DNA of 64,000 nucleotides, from contig NZ_CP119804.1 in assembly GCF_029338375.1 (NCBI RefSeq), positions 3,120,955-3,184,954 on the forward strand, read 5' to 3'. Positions 50,161 through 59,555 of the stretch are shown in pieces. Source of the stretch: Halorussus lipolyticus (GTDB lineage: Archaea; Halobacteriota; Halobacteria; Halobacteriales; Haladaptataceae). The notes under the pieces are model-generated. The model saw only the letters and a list, made by a program, of their open reading frames with translations. It was not told the origin of the DNA and searched no databases. The translations under genes and the position numbers were made by a program. Numbering within the stretch: position 1 is the stretch's first letter; every line of letters begins with the position of its first letter.

Positions 50161-51111
50161 CTACTCGACGGTCGGCACCGGCACGTCGTCCAGCACGCGG
50201 TCCACGACGGCGGACTTGTCCACGTTGTTGACCTGCGCGTCGGGCGTGAGGACAACCCTGTGCGCCAGCACCGGCTGAGCCACTCGCTTCACGTCGTCTG
50301 GCGTGACGAACTCCCGGCCGCACATGGCGGCGTAGGCTCTGGTGGCCTCGAACAGGCGCTGGGTCCCGCGAGGAGAGACGCCGACTTGGACGCGGCGGTC
50401 CTCGCGGGTCTCGCGGGCGACGTTGGCCATGTATTCCAGCAGGTCGTCGTCCACGCGGACCTCCTCGGGGACTTCCCGGAGGTCGGTCACGAGTTGCTGG
50501 TCGAGGACCGTCCCGACCGAGGGACTCTGGGCGGAGCGACCCGCGCGCCGCCGGAGGAGTTCGTACTCGCCCTCCACGTCGGGGTAGCCGATGGACGACT
50601 TGACGGCGAAGCGGTCCACTTGGGCCTCGGGCAGGGGGAAGGTCCCCTCCTGCTCGACGGGGTTCTGGGTGGCGATGACGAAGAAGGGCTTGGGGAGTTC
50701 GTGGGTGTCGCCGTCCACCGTGACTTGGCCCTCCTCCATGGCTTCCAGCAGGGCGGCTTGGGTCTTGGGCGGCGCGCGGTTGATTTCGTCGGCCAGCACG
50801 ACGTTGGCGAAGATGGGACCCTCGTTGAACTCGAAAGTGCGGTCCTGCTCGTTGAACACGTGGGTCCCGGTCACGTCGGCGGGCAGGAGGTCCGGCGTGA
50901 ACTGGACCCGCGAGAACGAGAGGCCGAGTGCCGACGCGAAACTCCGGGCGGTCAGGGTCTTGCCCGTCCCCGGCACGTCCTCGAGGAGGGCGTGGCCGCC
51001 TGCCATCACGCCCAACAGTACGGTTTCGAGAAATTCTCTGTCCGCGATGACTGCGTTCCCGATGGTGTCGAGGACTGACTCGCACCGCTCGTTGGCCTCG
51101 GTTACGTCCAT
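50161..51111 (-). CDS. MoxR-family AAA+ ATPase
   Basis: 316 residues. It has Walker A ALLEDVPGTGKTLTARSFA, Walker B VVLADEINRAPPKTQAALLEAMEE, sensor FFVIATQNPVEQEGTFPLPEAQVDRF and a C-terminal AAA lid with ATRAYAAMCGREFVTPDDVKRVAQPVLAHRVVLTPDA. The MoxR family is known to cooperate with DUF58 proteins, which are encoded in the neighbouring operon (45887-49375) on the opposite strand across the hairpin zone. A chaperone or metal-insertion role is usually proposed. Confidence 0.92.
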   Translation of the reverse strand: MDVTEANERCESVLDTIGNAVIADREFLETVLLGVMAGGHALLEDVPGTGKTLTARSFASALGLSFSRVQFTPDLLPADVTGTHVFNEQDRTFEFNEGPIFANVVLADEINRAPPKTQAALLEAMEEGQVTVDGDTHELPKPFFVIATQNPVEQEGTFPLPEAQVDRFAVKSSIGYPDVEGEYELLRRRAGRSAQSPSVGTVLDQQLVTDLREVPEEVRVDDDLLEYMANVARETREDRRVQVGVSPRGTQRLFEATRAYAAMCGREFVTPDDVKRVAQPVLAHRVVLTPDAQVNNVDKSAVVDRVLDDVPVPTVE

Positions 51112-51213
51112 ACCCTACCCCGAGTAGTGGCACCCGCTTGAAGGTGACGGTCGTCTGAACTCTGCGAACCGAATCGAAATCACTAAGTCGGAGAGGGCAG
51201 TAGGATGAGGTGA

Positions 51214-51299
51214 GCCGAGGTAGCCTAGCCTGGCCAAGGCGGTTGCTTCGAGAGCAACTGTCCTTCACGGACTCAGGCGTTCAAATCGCCTCCTCGGCG
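51214..51299 (+). tRNA. tRNA-Ser (CGA)
   Basis: The 86-nt molecule folds as a class II tRNA: acceptor stem GCCGAGG (51214-51220) pairs with CCTCGGC (51292-51298), with discriminator G51299. The D arm holds GCCTGGCCAAGGC. The anticodon stem-loop GTTGC-TTCGAGA-GCAAC gives anticodon CGA. The long variable arm GTCCTTCACGGACT is typical of Ser, and the T arm AGGCGTTCAAATCGCCT is regular. There is no intron, and no encoded CCA follows. Confidence 0.93.
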
Positions 51300-51373
51300 C
51301 TTTTCCAACTTACAACGCTTCTTAGCTGTGATACCGTCGTTTTCGTACTCCTGTAGACCGGTGTCCAGAGCGT

Positions 51374-51838
51374 TCAGAACAAGAACATGAAGTTGTGGAC
51401 GCCGAGCGCGCCGTACCACACGCCAGCAGAGGAGTACGTCACGACCCGAAATGCAGTCGGATACTCGTCGGGTGCCCACTCGTCGGGGGCGAGTCGGGCG
51501 ACGAGTTCGCCGCTCTCGGCCAGCAGGGCCACGCCGACGACGGCGAGGACCACCGTGACCAGCACGCCCGTTACCATCCCGAGTTCCTGCATCAGCGTTC
51601 GGGTGAGCCACATCGACTCGTAGACGTCGTCGCGGAGCGAGAGGACCGTCACGGTGCTGATGGCGTCGAGCGCCTTGCCAGCCAGTGCCACCGCGAATAG
51701 CGTAGCACGGTCCGCGCCGACCCCGAAGCGCCCGCCGTCGATGGCGTAGGAGGGAACCGAACTGTTCGACACGTCGCGTGAGACGCCGGTCGCGTCCTTT
51801 GTTATGGACCGCAAAAATCGGCAGTAACTGGGGTCCAA
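51374..51838 (-). CDS. DUF5658-type membrane protein
   Basis: 154 residues with four hydrophobic segments (about 45-65, 82-104 and the last 40). The sequence ALAGKALDAISTVTVLSLRDDVYESMWLTRTLMQELGMVTGVLVTVV resembles DUF5658 proteins, small haloarchaeal and bacterial membrane proteins with a conserved D-A-x-T/S segment. The start is uncertain: the first 35 residues are polar and may not be translated. Function unknown. Confidence 0.65.
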   Translation of the reverse strand: MDPSYCRFLRSITKDATGVSRDVSNSSVPSYAIDGGRFGVGADRATLFAVALAGKALDAISTVTVLSLRDDVYESMWLTRTLMQELGMVTGVLVTVVLAVVGVALLAESGELVARLAPDEWAPDEYPTAFRVVTYSSAGVWYGALGVHNFMFLF

Positions 51839-51934
51839 TCCGACCGCAGGGCCTCGTTGTCGGCAGTAACGACTCGATACCGCCGTGGTCCGGCGGCCAC
51901 CGGCGGCGGGGACTGTCCCGTCGTTCGCGCGGCT

Positions 51935-52447
51935 TCAGTTCAGTCGCCAAATCTCGTAGTTCAGCGCGGTGGCGAACCCGACCCAGACGAGGTACGGGAC
52001 CAACAGCGCGGCCGCTCGGCGGTCGATGCGGGCGAACGCCGCCATCGTGGCTAGAATCGTCGCCAGCAGGACGGCGATGACGACCAGACCGCCGAAGATG
52101 GCCTGCGACCCGAAGAAGACCAGCGTCCACGCGGCGTTCAGCACCAACTGCGCGCCGAAGACGGCGAGCGCGACCTGTCGGATTCGTCCTCGGTCGCTTC
52201 GCCAGACCAGATACAGCGCCACGCCCATCAGGAGATACAGGGTGGTCCAGACCGGCCCGAACACCCAACTCGGCGGCGTGAACGCGGGTTTGGCCAGCGT
52301 GGGGTACCACGTCGCCACGTCGTTGGCCGTCAGAATCGAGGGGACGATTCCGGCGAGTTCGCAGACGAGGACCGCCCCGACGAGGACCGGCCAGTTGGGA
52401 CCGGTTCCGTCGTCGCGGGCATTGCGGATGCTTTCGATGACGCTCAT
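51935..52447 (-). CDS. TspO/MBR (tryptophan-rich sensory) protein
   Basis: 170 residues, five membrane helices. Diagnostic sequences: WYPTLAKPAFTPPSWVFGPVWTTLYLLMGVALYLVWR, FGAQLVLNAAWTLVFFG and the C-terminal LVPYLVWVGFATALNYEIWRLN. TspO/MBR proteins bind tetrapyrroles and cholesterol-like ligands and are linked to stress and light/oxygen responses; the role here is not indicated. The 219-bp gap upstream (52448-52666) is noncoding and of mixed composition. Confidence 0.9.
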   Translation of the reverse strand: MSVIESIRNARDDGTGPNWPVLVGAVLVCELAGIVPSILTANDVATWYPTLAKPAFTPPSWVFGPVWTTLYLLMGVALYLVWRSDRGRIRQVALAVFGAQLVLNAAWTLVFFGSQAIFGGLVVIAVLLATILATMAAFARIDRRAAALLVPYLVWVGFATALNYEIWRLN

Positions 52448-52666
52448 GGTGGGTCGTAGGTCGGCGAGCGGGAAAGAGGTGGAGGTCTCGACGATTTTGG
52501 GTCGCTCTGAGTCGTCATCGTCTCGACTATTACCACAGAAATCGTCGGGATGAAAGCCCCTTGAAGCCCTCGGTCGCTCGCGGTCGCTGACAGTCGGCCA
52601 GCCGCGACTCTACAATGCGTAAAGAATGAATTAGGTATCTTTCCCGATGCAGGACGTTTGTCTCGG

Positions 52667-54250
52667 TCAGTCGTCGGCCACCGCGCGCTCGGCCTCGTCG
52701 TCGGCCGGAAGCAGGCGGTCCAGCGCGTCCACCATCGCGGTGACGCTGGCGCTGGTGATGTCGCCGTCGCTGGCCGCGACCGTGACCGAGCGGTCTCCTC
52801 GGGTCATCTCGACCTCGACCGTGACCACCGCGTCGGTGCCGCCGGTGATGGCGTCCACGCGGTAGGACTCCAGATGGGCGTCGGCCGCCACCGAGGGCGA
52901 GTCCGGCGACCCGGAGACGGCCTCGCGGACTGCGGTCACTGCGGCGTCCACCGGGCCGTCGCCGGTGCCGCTGGCGACGCGCCGGTCGCCGTCCACTTCG
53001 AGTTCGACGCTCGCGGTCGGGATGGCCCCGCCGCTGGTCGCGGTGAGTTCTCGGAGTTCGATGCGCCGGTCCCGGTCTCTGCCCTGCACGTCCTCGGCGA
53101 TGGCCAGCAGGTCGGCGTCGGTCACGCGCTTGTTCCGCTCGGCGAGGTCCTGCACGCGGGCCACCACCTCCCGGAGTTCGTCCTCGCCGACCTCTACGCC
53201 GTGTTCTGCGAGCGCCGCCTTCGCGCCCGCTCTGCCGGTGTGCTTGCCGAGGACGAGTCTGCGCTCCCGCCCGACCGTCTCGGGCGGGTAGGGTTCGTAC
53301 ATCCGCTCGTCTTTGAGCGTGCCGTCGGTGTGGATGCCCGACTCGTGGGCGAAGGCGTTCTCGCCGACCACGGCCTTGTTCGGCGCGAGGGGTACGTCGG
53401 TCGCGTCGGCCACGACTCGCGCGAGGTCGTAGAGTTCCGATAACTCGACCGTCTCGACGCCGTAGGAGTGGTCGAGCGCGATGGCGACCTCCTCCAAGGC
53501 GACGTTGCCCGCTCGCTCGCCGACGCCGTTGACTGTGGCGTGGACCAAATCCGCCCCGCCAGCGACGCTGGCGAGGGCGTTGGTCATCCCGAGGCCCAAG
53601 TCGTCGTGGGTGTGGGTGCTGACCGGCCCGAGGTCGGCCAACCGCGAGACAGCCTCGTAGGCCCGTTCCGGCCCGGCGTGGCCCACCGTGTCGGCGAAGC
53701 AGAACCGGTCTGCTCCAGCGTCGTGGGCCGCCTCGGCAAGGCGTTCGAGGAAATCGAGGTCGGCCCGAGAGCCGTCCTCGCCGATGACCTCGACCCAGAG
53801 ACCGTGGTCTTTGGCGTAGGCGACCAACTCGCCGGTCTCCTCGACGACCTCCTCGCGCGAGGAGCCGACTTTCTCCTCGACGTGGCGGTCGCTGGCGGGT
53901 ACGACGAGGTTCACGCCGTCAACCCCGCAGTCGAGCGCGAGGTCCACGTCGCCCCGGACTCCTCGGGCGAAACTCGTCACCCGAGCGTCCAATCCGAGGC
54001 CGGCCACGCGCTCGATGGTCGCGCGCTCGCCGTCGCCGGTGCAGGCGCTCCCGGCCTCGACAACCGAGACCCCCGCTCTGTCGAGGGCTTTCGCCACGTC
54101 GGCCTTCTCGTCGGGCGTCAGCGAGACGCCCGGTGCCTGCTCGCCGTCCCGGAGCGTCGTGTCGAGGAGGTCCACTTCGCGTTCTGCGTCCTGTGCGTCC
54201 GTCTTCGACTGAGATGTGTTATTCGGGGAACCCCCGAATAAATCGTTCAC
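52667..54250 (-). CDS. leuA: 2-isopropylmalate synthase / (R)-citramalate synthase
   Basis: 527 residues. The catalytic TIM barrel carries EVDLLDTTLRDGEQAPGVSLTPDEKADVA, then VSTHTHDDLGLGMTNALAS with metal His pair, and HESGIHTDGTLKDERMYEPYPPETVGRERRLVLGKHTGRAGA. The C-terminal regulatory (LeuA dimer) domain reads SVELEVDGDRRVASGTGDGPVDAAVTAVREAV, YRVDAITGGTDAVVTVEVEM. Haloarchaea use either IPMS (leucine) or CimA (isoleucine) with this architecture and the two are not separable here, so the symbol is provisional. The first about 22 residues (NNTSQSKTDAQDAE) are polar and could be an extension. Confidence 0.85.
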   Translation of the reverse strand: MNDLFGGSPNNTSQSKTDAQDAEREVDLLDTTLRDGEQAPGVSLTPDEKADVAKALDRAGVSVVEAGSACTGDGERATIERVAGLGLDARVTSFARGVRGDVDLALDCGVDGVNLVVPASDRHVEEKVGSSREEVVEETGELVAYAKDHGLWVEVIGEDGSRADLDFLERLAEAAHDAGADRFCFADTVGHAGPERAYEAVSRLADLGPVSTHTHDDLGLGMTNALASVAGGADLVHATVNGVGERAGNVALEEVAIALDHSYGVETVELSELYDLARVVADATDVPLAPNKAVVGENAFAHESGIHTDGTLKDERMYEPYPPETVGRERRLVLGKHTGRAGAKAALAEHGVEVGEDELREVVARVQDLAERNKRVTDADLLAIAEDVQGRDRDRRIELRELTATSGGAIPTASVELEVDGDRRVASGTGDGPVDAAVTAVREAVSGSPDSPSVAADAHLESYRVDAITGGTDAVVTVEVEMTRGDRSVTVAASDGDITSASVTAMVDALDRLLPADDEAERAVADD

Positions 54251-54384
54251 TGGCCATGCTTGACCACGCAGTCGCTTTCACCGGGGGAGAGTTAAGCGGG
54301 GCTTTGTGACAGGCCGGACTGTCGGACCCGACCCCGCCCGTCAACCTCATAAGGTATTTTATGATACATCGAAAGCCGTTGACT

Positions 54385-54453
54385 ATGGGAAACGCCTCGC
54401 CACCGATTGACGACGAGGAAGACCTCGAATCCGATGTAGAGAATCTTCTTTAA
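54385..54453 (+). pseudogene. Possible 22-codon gene remnant
   Basis: ATG at 54385 follows an AT-rich stretch GGTATTTTATGATACATC and opens a frame GNASPPIDDEEDLESDVENLL that stops at 54453. The next 85 bp read in another frame as RLLRRAEKLIEEAAE and stop at 54535. Both pieces look like parts of one small acidic/helical protein broken by a frameshift or deletion. It may also be chance. The 291-bp gap otherwise shows nothing. Confidence 0.3.
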
Positions 54454-54541
54454 AGGCGCGTAGCAAGTCACGCCCCGACTCAGCGCCAGACTCCTCCGTC
54501 GCGCCGAGAAACTCATCGAGGAGGCCGCCGAGTAATCTGGC

Positions 54542-55795
54542 TCAGTCGCTTGTTTCGTCGCCCACTTCGACTGCCGTTCCCTCGGATGCCACCGGAACCT
54601 CCCACGCCAGCACCGCCAGCGACCCGAGTATCAGGACTCCGCCGGCAACCGCCAGCGCGAGGAGCGGCGACGAGAAGTCCGACACCGCGCCGCTGGCCAA
54701 CTGGAAGGGAATCACGGTCAGGCCGCTGACCATCGCCATCGCGCTCAGGACCGTCGCCCGGCCCACCGACTCGATGCGGTCGTTGACGTACTGGCTGGCC
54801 AGCGCCCGCGTGGTGTCGGCGATGCCCCGCGCCAGAAGCAAGACCGGCAGGGCAAGCACCGGCACGAGGTACATCCCGACTAGCGCCGCGCCCACCGCGA
54901 AGGGGAGAACGAGGAACCACGTCCGGAGGCCGATTCGGTCCTTGATGGCCCCGGCGTAGTAGCTGAATCCGGCCCCGACGAGGCTGATACCGGCGTAGTA
55001 CCACCCCAGAAGCGACTCGACGCGCCCCGGTTCGATGCCGAGGTCCACGACGACGCCCTCGAAAATCGGCTGGACGAACATGAAGACGAGGTAGAGGACC
55101 GCCGCGAACAGGACGTAGTAGTAAATCACGAACGCTCGAATCCGGCGGTTGGTCACGGCGTCCCGGACGATGCCGAGGCTTCGCCGGAGCGAGAGGTCGT
55201 CCGAGTCGGTTTTTTCGTAGGTCTCGGGTTCCGAGAACGACAGCAGGGCCACGATGCCGAGCGCGGTCACGCCCGCCGCGACGAAGAAGGGGTACGAGAG
55301 GTCGATGTCGCCGAGGTAGCCACCGATGACCGCGGCGACGACGCCGGTAAGGAGCGAGACCGACTCGCCGCGGCCTCGGACTCGGGAGAACTGGTCTTCC
55401 GAGAGGTCGTCGGTCAGGGTGTCGTAGAGCCACGCGTCCTCGCTTCCCGACCGGAAATTGTAGCCCATCGACCAGCAGACGTACAGCCCCAACAGCGCGA
55501 GGAACGAGCCTGAGAGACCGATGCCGACCAGCGTCACCGCGATGAGGCCGGTCCCGACCAGCAGACTGTTTCGCCGGCCGATGCGGTCGCCGACGTAGCC
55601 AGTCGGGACCTCGCCCAGCACGGTCGTCACGTTGTACGCGGCCTCCAGAAACGCGATTTGGGTGAACGAGAGGCCCTGTGCGAGGAAAAAGAGGTACATC
55701 ACCGGCCGGTAGAACTCGACCGCCTTGGTGGCCTTGTAGGCGTAGTACTTCAGGACCGCGGCGGTCGGAGCGGTCCTCGATTCGTCGCGGGGCAT
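54542..55795 (-). CDS. MFS transporter
   Basis: 417 residues from the ATG at 55795 (MPRDESRTAPTAAVLKYYAYKATKA). Twelve hydrophobic segments are expected. The MFS motif A-like loop GEVPTGYVGDRIGRRNSLLVGTGLIAVTLV is clear, and the central loop has SFSEPETYEKTDSDDLSLRRSLG. Substrate unknown. An upstream extension to 55819 was rejected because it would overlap the promoter and is unlike the family. Confidence 0.9.
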   Translation of the reverse strand: MPRDESRTAPTAAVLKYYAYKATKAVEFYRPVMYLFFLAQGLSFTQIAFLEAAYNVTTVLGEVPTGYVGDRIGRRNSLLVGTGLIAVTLVGIGLSGSFLALLGLYVCWSMGYNFRSGSEDAWLYDTLTDDLSEDQFSRVRGRGESVSLLTGVVAAVIGGYLGDIDLSYPFFVAAGVTALGIVALLSFSEPETYEKTDSDDLSLRRSLGIVRDAVTNRRIRAFVIYYYVLFAAVLYLVFMFVQPIFEGVVVDLGIEPGRVESLLGWYYAGISLVGAGFSYYAGAIKDRIGLRTWFLVLPFAVGAALVGMYLVPVLALPVLLLARGIADTTRALASQYVNDRIESVGRATVLSAMAMVSGLTVIPFQLASGAVSDFSSPLLALAVAGGVLILGSLAVLAWEVPVASEGTAVEVGDETSD

Positions 55796-55899
55796 TATTA
55801 GGTAGACGACACGTGCCACTTCTCAAAGGAGTTGTTATGACCGAATCGGGGAAATCGTAATACGACGCCGGGGTCGGGACTGGGTTGGAGTCGGGGCGG

Positions 55900-56247
55900 C
55901 TACTCGACCAGTCGCACCGTATCGCCGACGGTCACCGCGTCGGCGCTCCCTGCCGGGAGTTCCACGAGTCGGTCGGCCTTCGCTTTCGCCATCCCGGTCC
56001 ACGGCGAGAGGCGCTCTTTGTGCTGAACCTCGTCGTCCCGAAGCCACAGCACGTCCAGCGGGAAGGGGACGAACACCATGTGAACGTCCTGCATTCCCAC
56101 GTCGTCGAACTCGAATACCAGCGCGTAGTCGTCGGGAATCGACCGCCGGAACATCAGGCCGCGGGCCTTCGAGAGGAAGGATTCGGCCGTCTCGATTTCG
56201 GTTGCGAGGGTCTGCTCGGTCCTGCCGTCGTCGCGTACCAGTCGCAC
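55900..56247 (-). CDS. DUF192 family protein
   Basis: 115 residues. ETAESFLSKARGLMFRRSIPDDYALVFEFDDVGMQDVHMVFVPFPLDVLWLRDDEV fits the DUF192 (COG1430) family, a small beta-barrel protein of unknown function, often extracellular. The usual GxM(F/Y) motif is present as RGLMFR. No signal peptide is seen, so this form may be cytosolic. Confidence 0.8.
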   Translation of the reverse strand: MRLVRDDGRTEQTLATEIETAESFLSKARGLMFRRSIPDDYALVFEFDDVGMQDVHMVFVPFPLDVLWLRDDEVQHKERLSPWTGMAKAKADRLVELPAGSADAVTVGDTVRLVE

Positions 56248-56335
56248 GACAGGAGGTGTTCGCGGAGCCGAGAAAAGCGTTTCCGTCCGCTGTAGGCTCG
56301 AATCCGGTGGTTTCGCCGTGAGTGGGGTGAAGGGG

Positions 56336-56366
56336 CCGGTCGCGCGAGCGAAGCGAGTACGACCGG
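56336..56366. terminator. Hairpin, terminator-like
   Basis: Arms CCGGTCG (56336-56342) and CGACCGG (56360-56366) pair perfectly (7 bp) around a 17-base loop. It lies in the 278-bp gap upstream of the DUF192 gene, so it is not at its 3' end. It may be part of a dispersed repeat of the same kind as those at 45573 and 49463; an AT-rich run follows at 56400-56460. Confidence 0.35.
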
Positions 56367-56525
56367 GGCTTTAGCGGACGCCACCACGTCGATTACAGAC
56401 AACTACTGATATTTTTATACAACAAGAATACTCTTTAGAGACAATTATATTTAGTCTTCTTTCCTTTCTACACCGACGAACCTCACGCCGTAGCCTTTTA
56501 TCCGACGAACGACAACCACCGGGCG

Positions 56526-57101
56526 ATGAAGGAGACGCCCTCCGGAACGCCGGTCGGCGTGGACGACCCTTACGACCACGCCGGACTCTGCGACCATCTC
56601 ACCGACGAGGGCAAGTGTCGGTACGCCTTCGAGCATCCCGAACAGGACCCCGAGTTCGCCCGCGAGCGCCGGGACGACGACCTTCGCTGTCCCGCCGCTG
56701 ACCCGGACGGCGAGGCGTCGTGCGCCTCGATAGCGAGTGATGAAACCGCGAGCGGCGACTGGAACTGGGACGACTGCCCCCACTACCGATGCCGGAAGCA
56801 CGACCGGGAGTGCGTTCGGTGCGGTCTCGAAGAGCGCCGGATGGCCCACTCCGACGAGCGCCCGCTTCTCGAAGAACACCATCTTTCCTACGCCGGCGAG
56901 GGCGAGACCCTGAGTCACGAGATTACGGTCTACCTCTGTCGGTGGTGTCACGCCAAGGTCCACAAGTCGTGGGCGCGCATCGACGACGACGTGAACCCCG
57001 ACCCCGAAGCCATCGCCGAAAAAGAGGACAGACGGTCGCGCGAGCAGTCCGAGGCGAGTTTCGAGTCGGCGGCCGACCGGTTCGACTTCGGCGACGAGTA
57101 G
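56526..57101 (+). CDS. Zinc-finger/HNH-like protein
   Basis: 191 residues from the ATG at 56526. The centre has two Cys-rich zinc-binding sections: LCDHLTDEGKCRYAFEHPE (about 22-40), PAADPDGEASCAS and DCPHYRCRKHDRECVRCGLEERR (about 83-106). An HNH-like module follows: LLEEHHLSYAGEGETLSHEITVYLCRWCHAKVHKSWARIDDD, with the HH and CxxCHxxxH arrangement of HNH nucleases. Function unknown; either an HNH endonuclease or a structural zinc protein. The composition fits the host chromosome. Confidence 0.72.
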   Translation: MKETPSGTPVGVDDPYDHAGLCDHLTDEGKCRYAFEHPEQDPEFARERRDDDLRCPAADPDGEASCASIASDETASGDWNWDDCPHYRCRKHDRECVRCGLEERRMAHSDERPLLEEHHLSYAGEGETLSHEITVYLCRWCHAKVHKSWARIDDDVNPDPEAIAEKEDRRSREQSEASFESAADRFDFGDE

Positions 57102-57122
57102 GAACGCGGTCGAAGCGTCGGC

Positions 57123-59555
57123 CTACTCGTCCGGGGCGACGCTCATCGCCTCTCGCTGGGCACCCGCTTCGCTCGCTCGGAAGTCTTCGAGCATCTCCAT
57201 CAGTTCGTCGGCGCGCCGGGCCAACTGGTCGGCGCTCTCGGCGACTTCCGAGACGGCGACCGACTGTTCTTCGGTCACGGCCGCGACCTCCTCTGCCTCG
57301 TCGGCCGACCGCTCGCTGAGGCGGGTCACGTCGTCCATCATCCCGACCGCCTCCTCGGTCGAACTCGCCTGTTCGTCGGTGGCGGCGTTGATTTGCTGGA
57401 TGCCGACCGCGGTCTCCTCGACGTTCTCCACGATGGCTTCCAGCGACCGCTGGGCCTCCTCGACCGTCTCGACGCCCGAGGAGACCCGCGTCTGCGTCTC
57501 GCGGATGTCTTCGACCGCCTCGTCGGTCTCGGCCCGAATCTCGGCTATCTGGTCCTCGATTTCCTGCACGGCGTCCTTGGACTCCTCGGCGAGGGCCTTG
57601 ATTTCGTTGGCGACGACCTCGAACCCGTCGCTGGACCCGTCGGCGGCCGCCGCCTCGATGTTGGCGTTGAGCGCCAGCAGGTTGGTCTGGTCGGCGATGT
57701 CCCGAATCAGGTCCACCACCTCGCCGATTTCCGCCATCTCGTCCTGTAGCCCGTCTATCTGCTCGACGGTCTCCTCGGTCTCGGCCTCGATGCTGTGCAT
57801 CGTCTCGATGGCCTCGCGGGCGGCCTCCCGACCGCCTTCGCCGAGCGATTCGGTCTGCTCGGCCACGTCTGCGACCTCGTTTGCCGACGCCGCGACCTCC
57901 TCGATGGTCGCCGACAGCGTGCTGATTTCGCTGGAGGTGGCGTCGAGGCGCTCCTGCTGTTCGCGGGCACCGTCGGATAGCTCTTGGCTGGCCTCGCTGA
58001 CCTGCTGGCTGGTCGCCTCGATGTCCTCGGTCCGGGCGGTGACCTCCTCGCTCGCGCTGGCCACGCTCTGGGCGAAGGTCCGGACCTCCTCGACGGTGGC
58101 TTCGAGTTCGGCCATCATCGCGTTGAACTCCTCGGCGATGCGGGCCATCGCCTCGCTCTCGCTGTCGGTATCCATCCGTTGCGTGAGGTCGCCGTCGGCG
58201 GCAGACTCCATCACGTCGCTGAACTCGCCCGCTTTCTCGACCAACGACTGGTTGAGGGCCTCGGCCTCTCGCTTGGCGGTCTCGGCCTCGTCGCGGGCCT
58301 GCTCGATGTCCGTCACCATCGTCTCCAAGTTGTCCTGCATCCTGTCTAAGGCCTCGCCGAACGTTCCGGGGACCTCCTCGTCGAGGACCGGCGCGTCGAA
58401 GTTCTGGCGGGAGAGCGCGCCCGCTTGGTCGGCGACGGTGTTCAGGTACGCCCGCATCGCAGTGAACGAGTCGAACAGCGACCCCATCTCGTCGATGCGG
58501 TCGGACTCGGGGATGGTCACGTCGAGTTCCCCGTGAGCGATGGCGTCGGCCTTCTCGGTGAGGAGGTCGAGCGACCGAGCGGTCTGTCGCCCGATGGTGA
58601 GCGCGAACAGGCCCAGACCGACCAACATCACGACCAGCAGGCCGCCAATGTTGCGCGTCACCTGCGTCTGGAGAGCGAACGCCTGCTGTTTGGGCACGTG
58701 GAAGGTCAGCACCCAGTCGGTCCCGATAACCGGCGTGTAGGCCATCACGTACTTGCCTTGGGCCATTCCCGTCCGGGCCGAAACCGTCTCGAACCCGGTC
58801 TTGCCCTTCAGTCCGGATTCGACCGCGGCGGGCGTCGCGCCCTCCTCGGTGTACGATTCGAGGAGGTTCGCGTTCCGGTTGTCGAGGACCACGGTGCCAT
58901 TGGGGTTGACCACCTTGATGTCGCCGGTGGCGATGGGCGAGTTGAACCCGAGCGACCGCTTCTGGAGCGACGCGGTGAGGACGAGACTCCGGGTGTCGTT
59001 GACCGGCGTGATGAACGCCACGACCGGTCCGGCGTCGTTCTCGTAGGGTCGGGACACGTGGACCGTGCCCTGTTTGACCTCGCCGAGGCGTCCGGTCCAC
59101 GGGACGCTCCGCCCCGCAACGTCGGTGCCGACAGTGGCGTCGCTCGTGCTGGCCGCCACCCACCCGGTGGTCGAGTTGACGTAGTGAATCGACTGCACGT
59201 CGTCGGGCAGTTTGACGAGTTTGCGCTCCAAGTCGGTCCCGACCGCCCCGGACTCGTCTGTCGCCACCGAGGCCGCGATGAACTGAGTCGTGGACTTCTT
59301 CTTGCTGACCCAGTTGTGAACCGCGTCGGCCTCCTCGCGGGCGATGCCGGTAATCTGGGCTTGGGTGTCGTCTTGGACGAGCGCCTGCGTGTCGAAGTGG
59401 ATGAACACCCCGATAGCGCCCACCAGCACGATGACCAGCAGGAGGACGAGGTTGAACTTCGCGGCGTAACTCCGCCGGAGTCGGTCGGGGAGTCGGCGCT
59501 CGATGTCGGACAAAACCGCGCCGAACCGGTCGCCGAGTCCGCCGTCGTCGCTCAT
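57123..59555 (-). CDS. Methyl-accepting chemotaxis transducer (Htr-type)
   Basis: 810 residues from the ATG at 59555; a GTG directly upstream would add one residue. N-terminal membrane helix (about 33-55), an extracellular Cache-like sensor domain (about 60-295), a second helix (about 310-330), then HAMP (LLTEKADAIAHGELDVTIPESDRIDEMGSLFDSFTAMR) and the MCP signalling domain with conserved hairpin VANEIKALAEESKDAVQEIEDQIAEIR and dimeric coiled coils. It overlaps by one base the stop of the Tat-lipoprotein binding protein at 59555, so the two are co-expressed and likely a binding-protein/transducer pair like BasT/BasB and CosT/CosB. It signals to CheA. Confidence 0.93.
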   Translation of the reverse strand: MSDDGGLGDRFGAVLSDIERRLPDRLRRSYAAKFNLVLLLVIVLVGAIGVFIHFDTQALVQDDTQAQITGIAREEADAVHNWVSKKKSTTQFIAASVATDESGAVGTDLERKLVKLPDDVQSIHYVNSTTGWVAASTSDATVGTDVAGRSVPWTGRLGEVKQGTVHVSRPYENDAGPVVAFITPVNDTRSLVLTASLQKRSLGFNSPIATGDIKVVNPNGTVVLDNRNANLLESYTEEGATPAAVESGLKGKTGFETVSARTGMAQGKYVMAYTPVIGTDWVLTFHVPKQQAFALQTQVTRNIGGLLVVMLVGLGLFALTIGRQTARSLDLLTEKADAIAHGELDVTIPESDRIDEMGSLFDSFTAMRAYLNTVADQAGALSRQNFDAPVLDEEVPGTFGEALDRMQDNLETMVTDIEQARDEAETAKREAEALNQSLVEKAGEFSDVMESAADGDLTQRMDTDSESEAMARIAEEFNAMMAELEATVEEVRTFAQSVASASEEVTARTEDIEATSQQVSEASQELSDGAREQQERLDATSSEISTLSATIEEVAASANEVADVAEQTESLGEGGREAAREAIETMHSIEAETEETVEQIDGLQDEMAEIGEVVDLIRDIADQTNLLALNANIEAAAADGSSDGFEVVANEIKALAEESKDAVQEIEDQIAEIRAETDEAVEDIRETQTRVSSGVETVEEAQRSLEAIVENVEETAVGIQQINAATDEQASSTEEAVGMMDDVTRLSERSADEAEEVAAVTEEQSVAVSEVAESADQLARRADELMEMLEDFRASEAGAQREAMSVAPDE

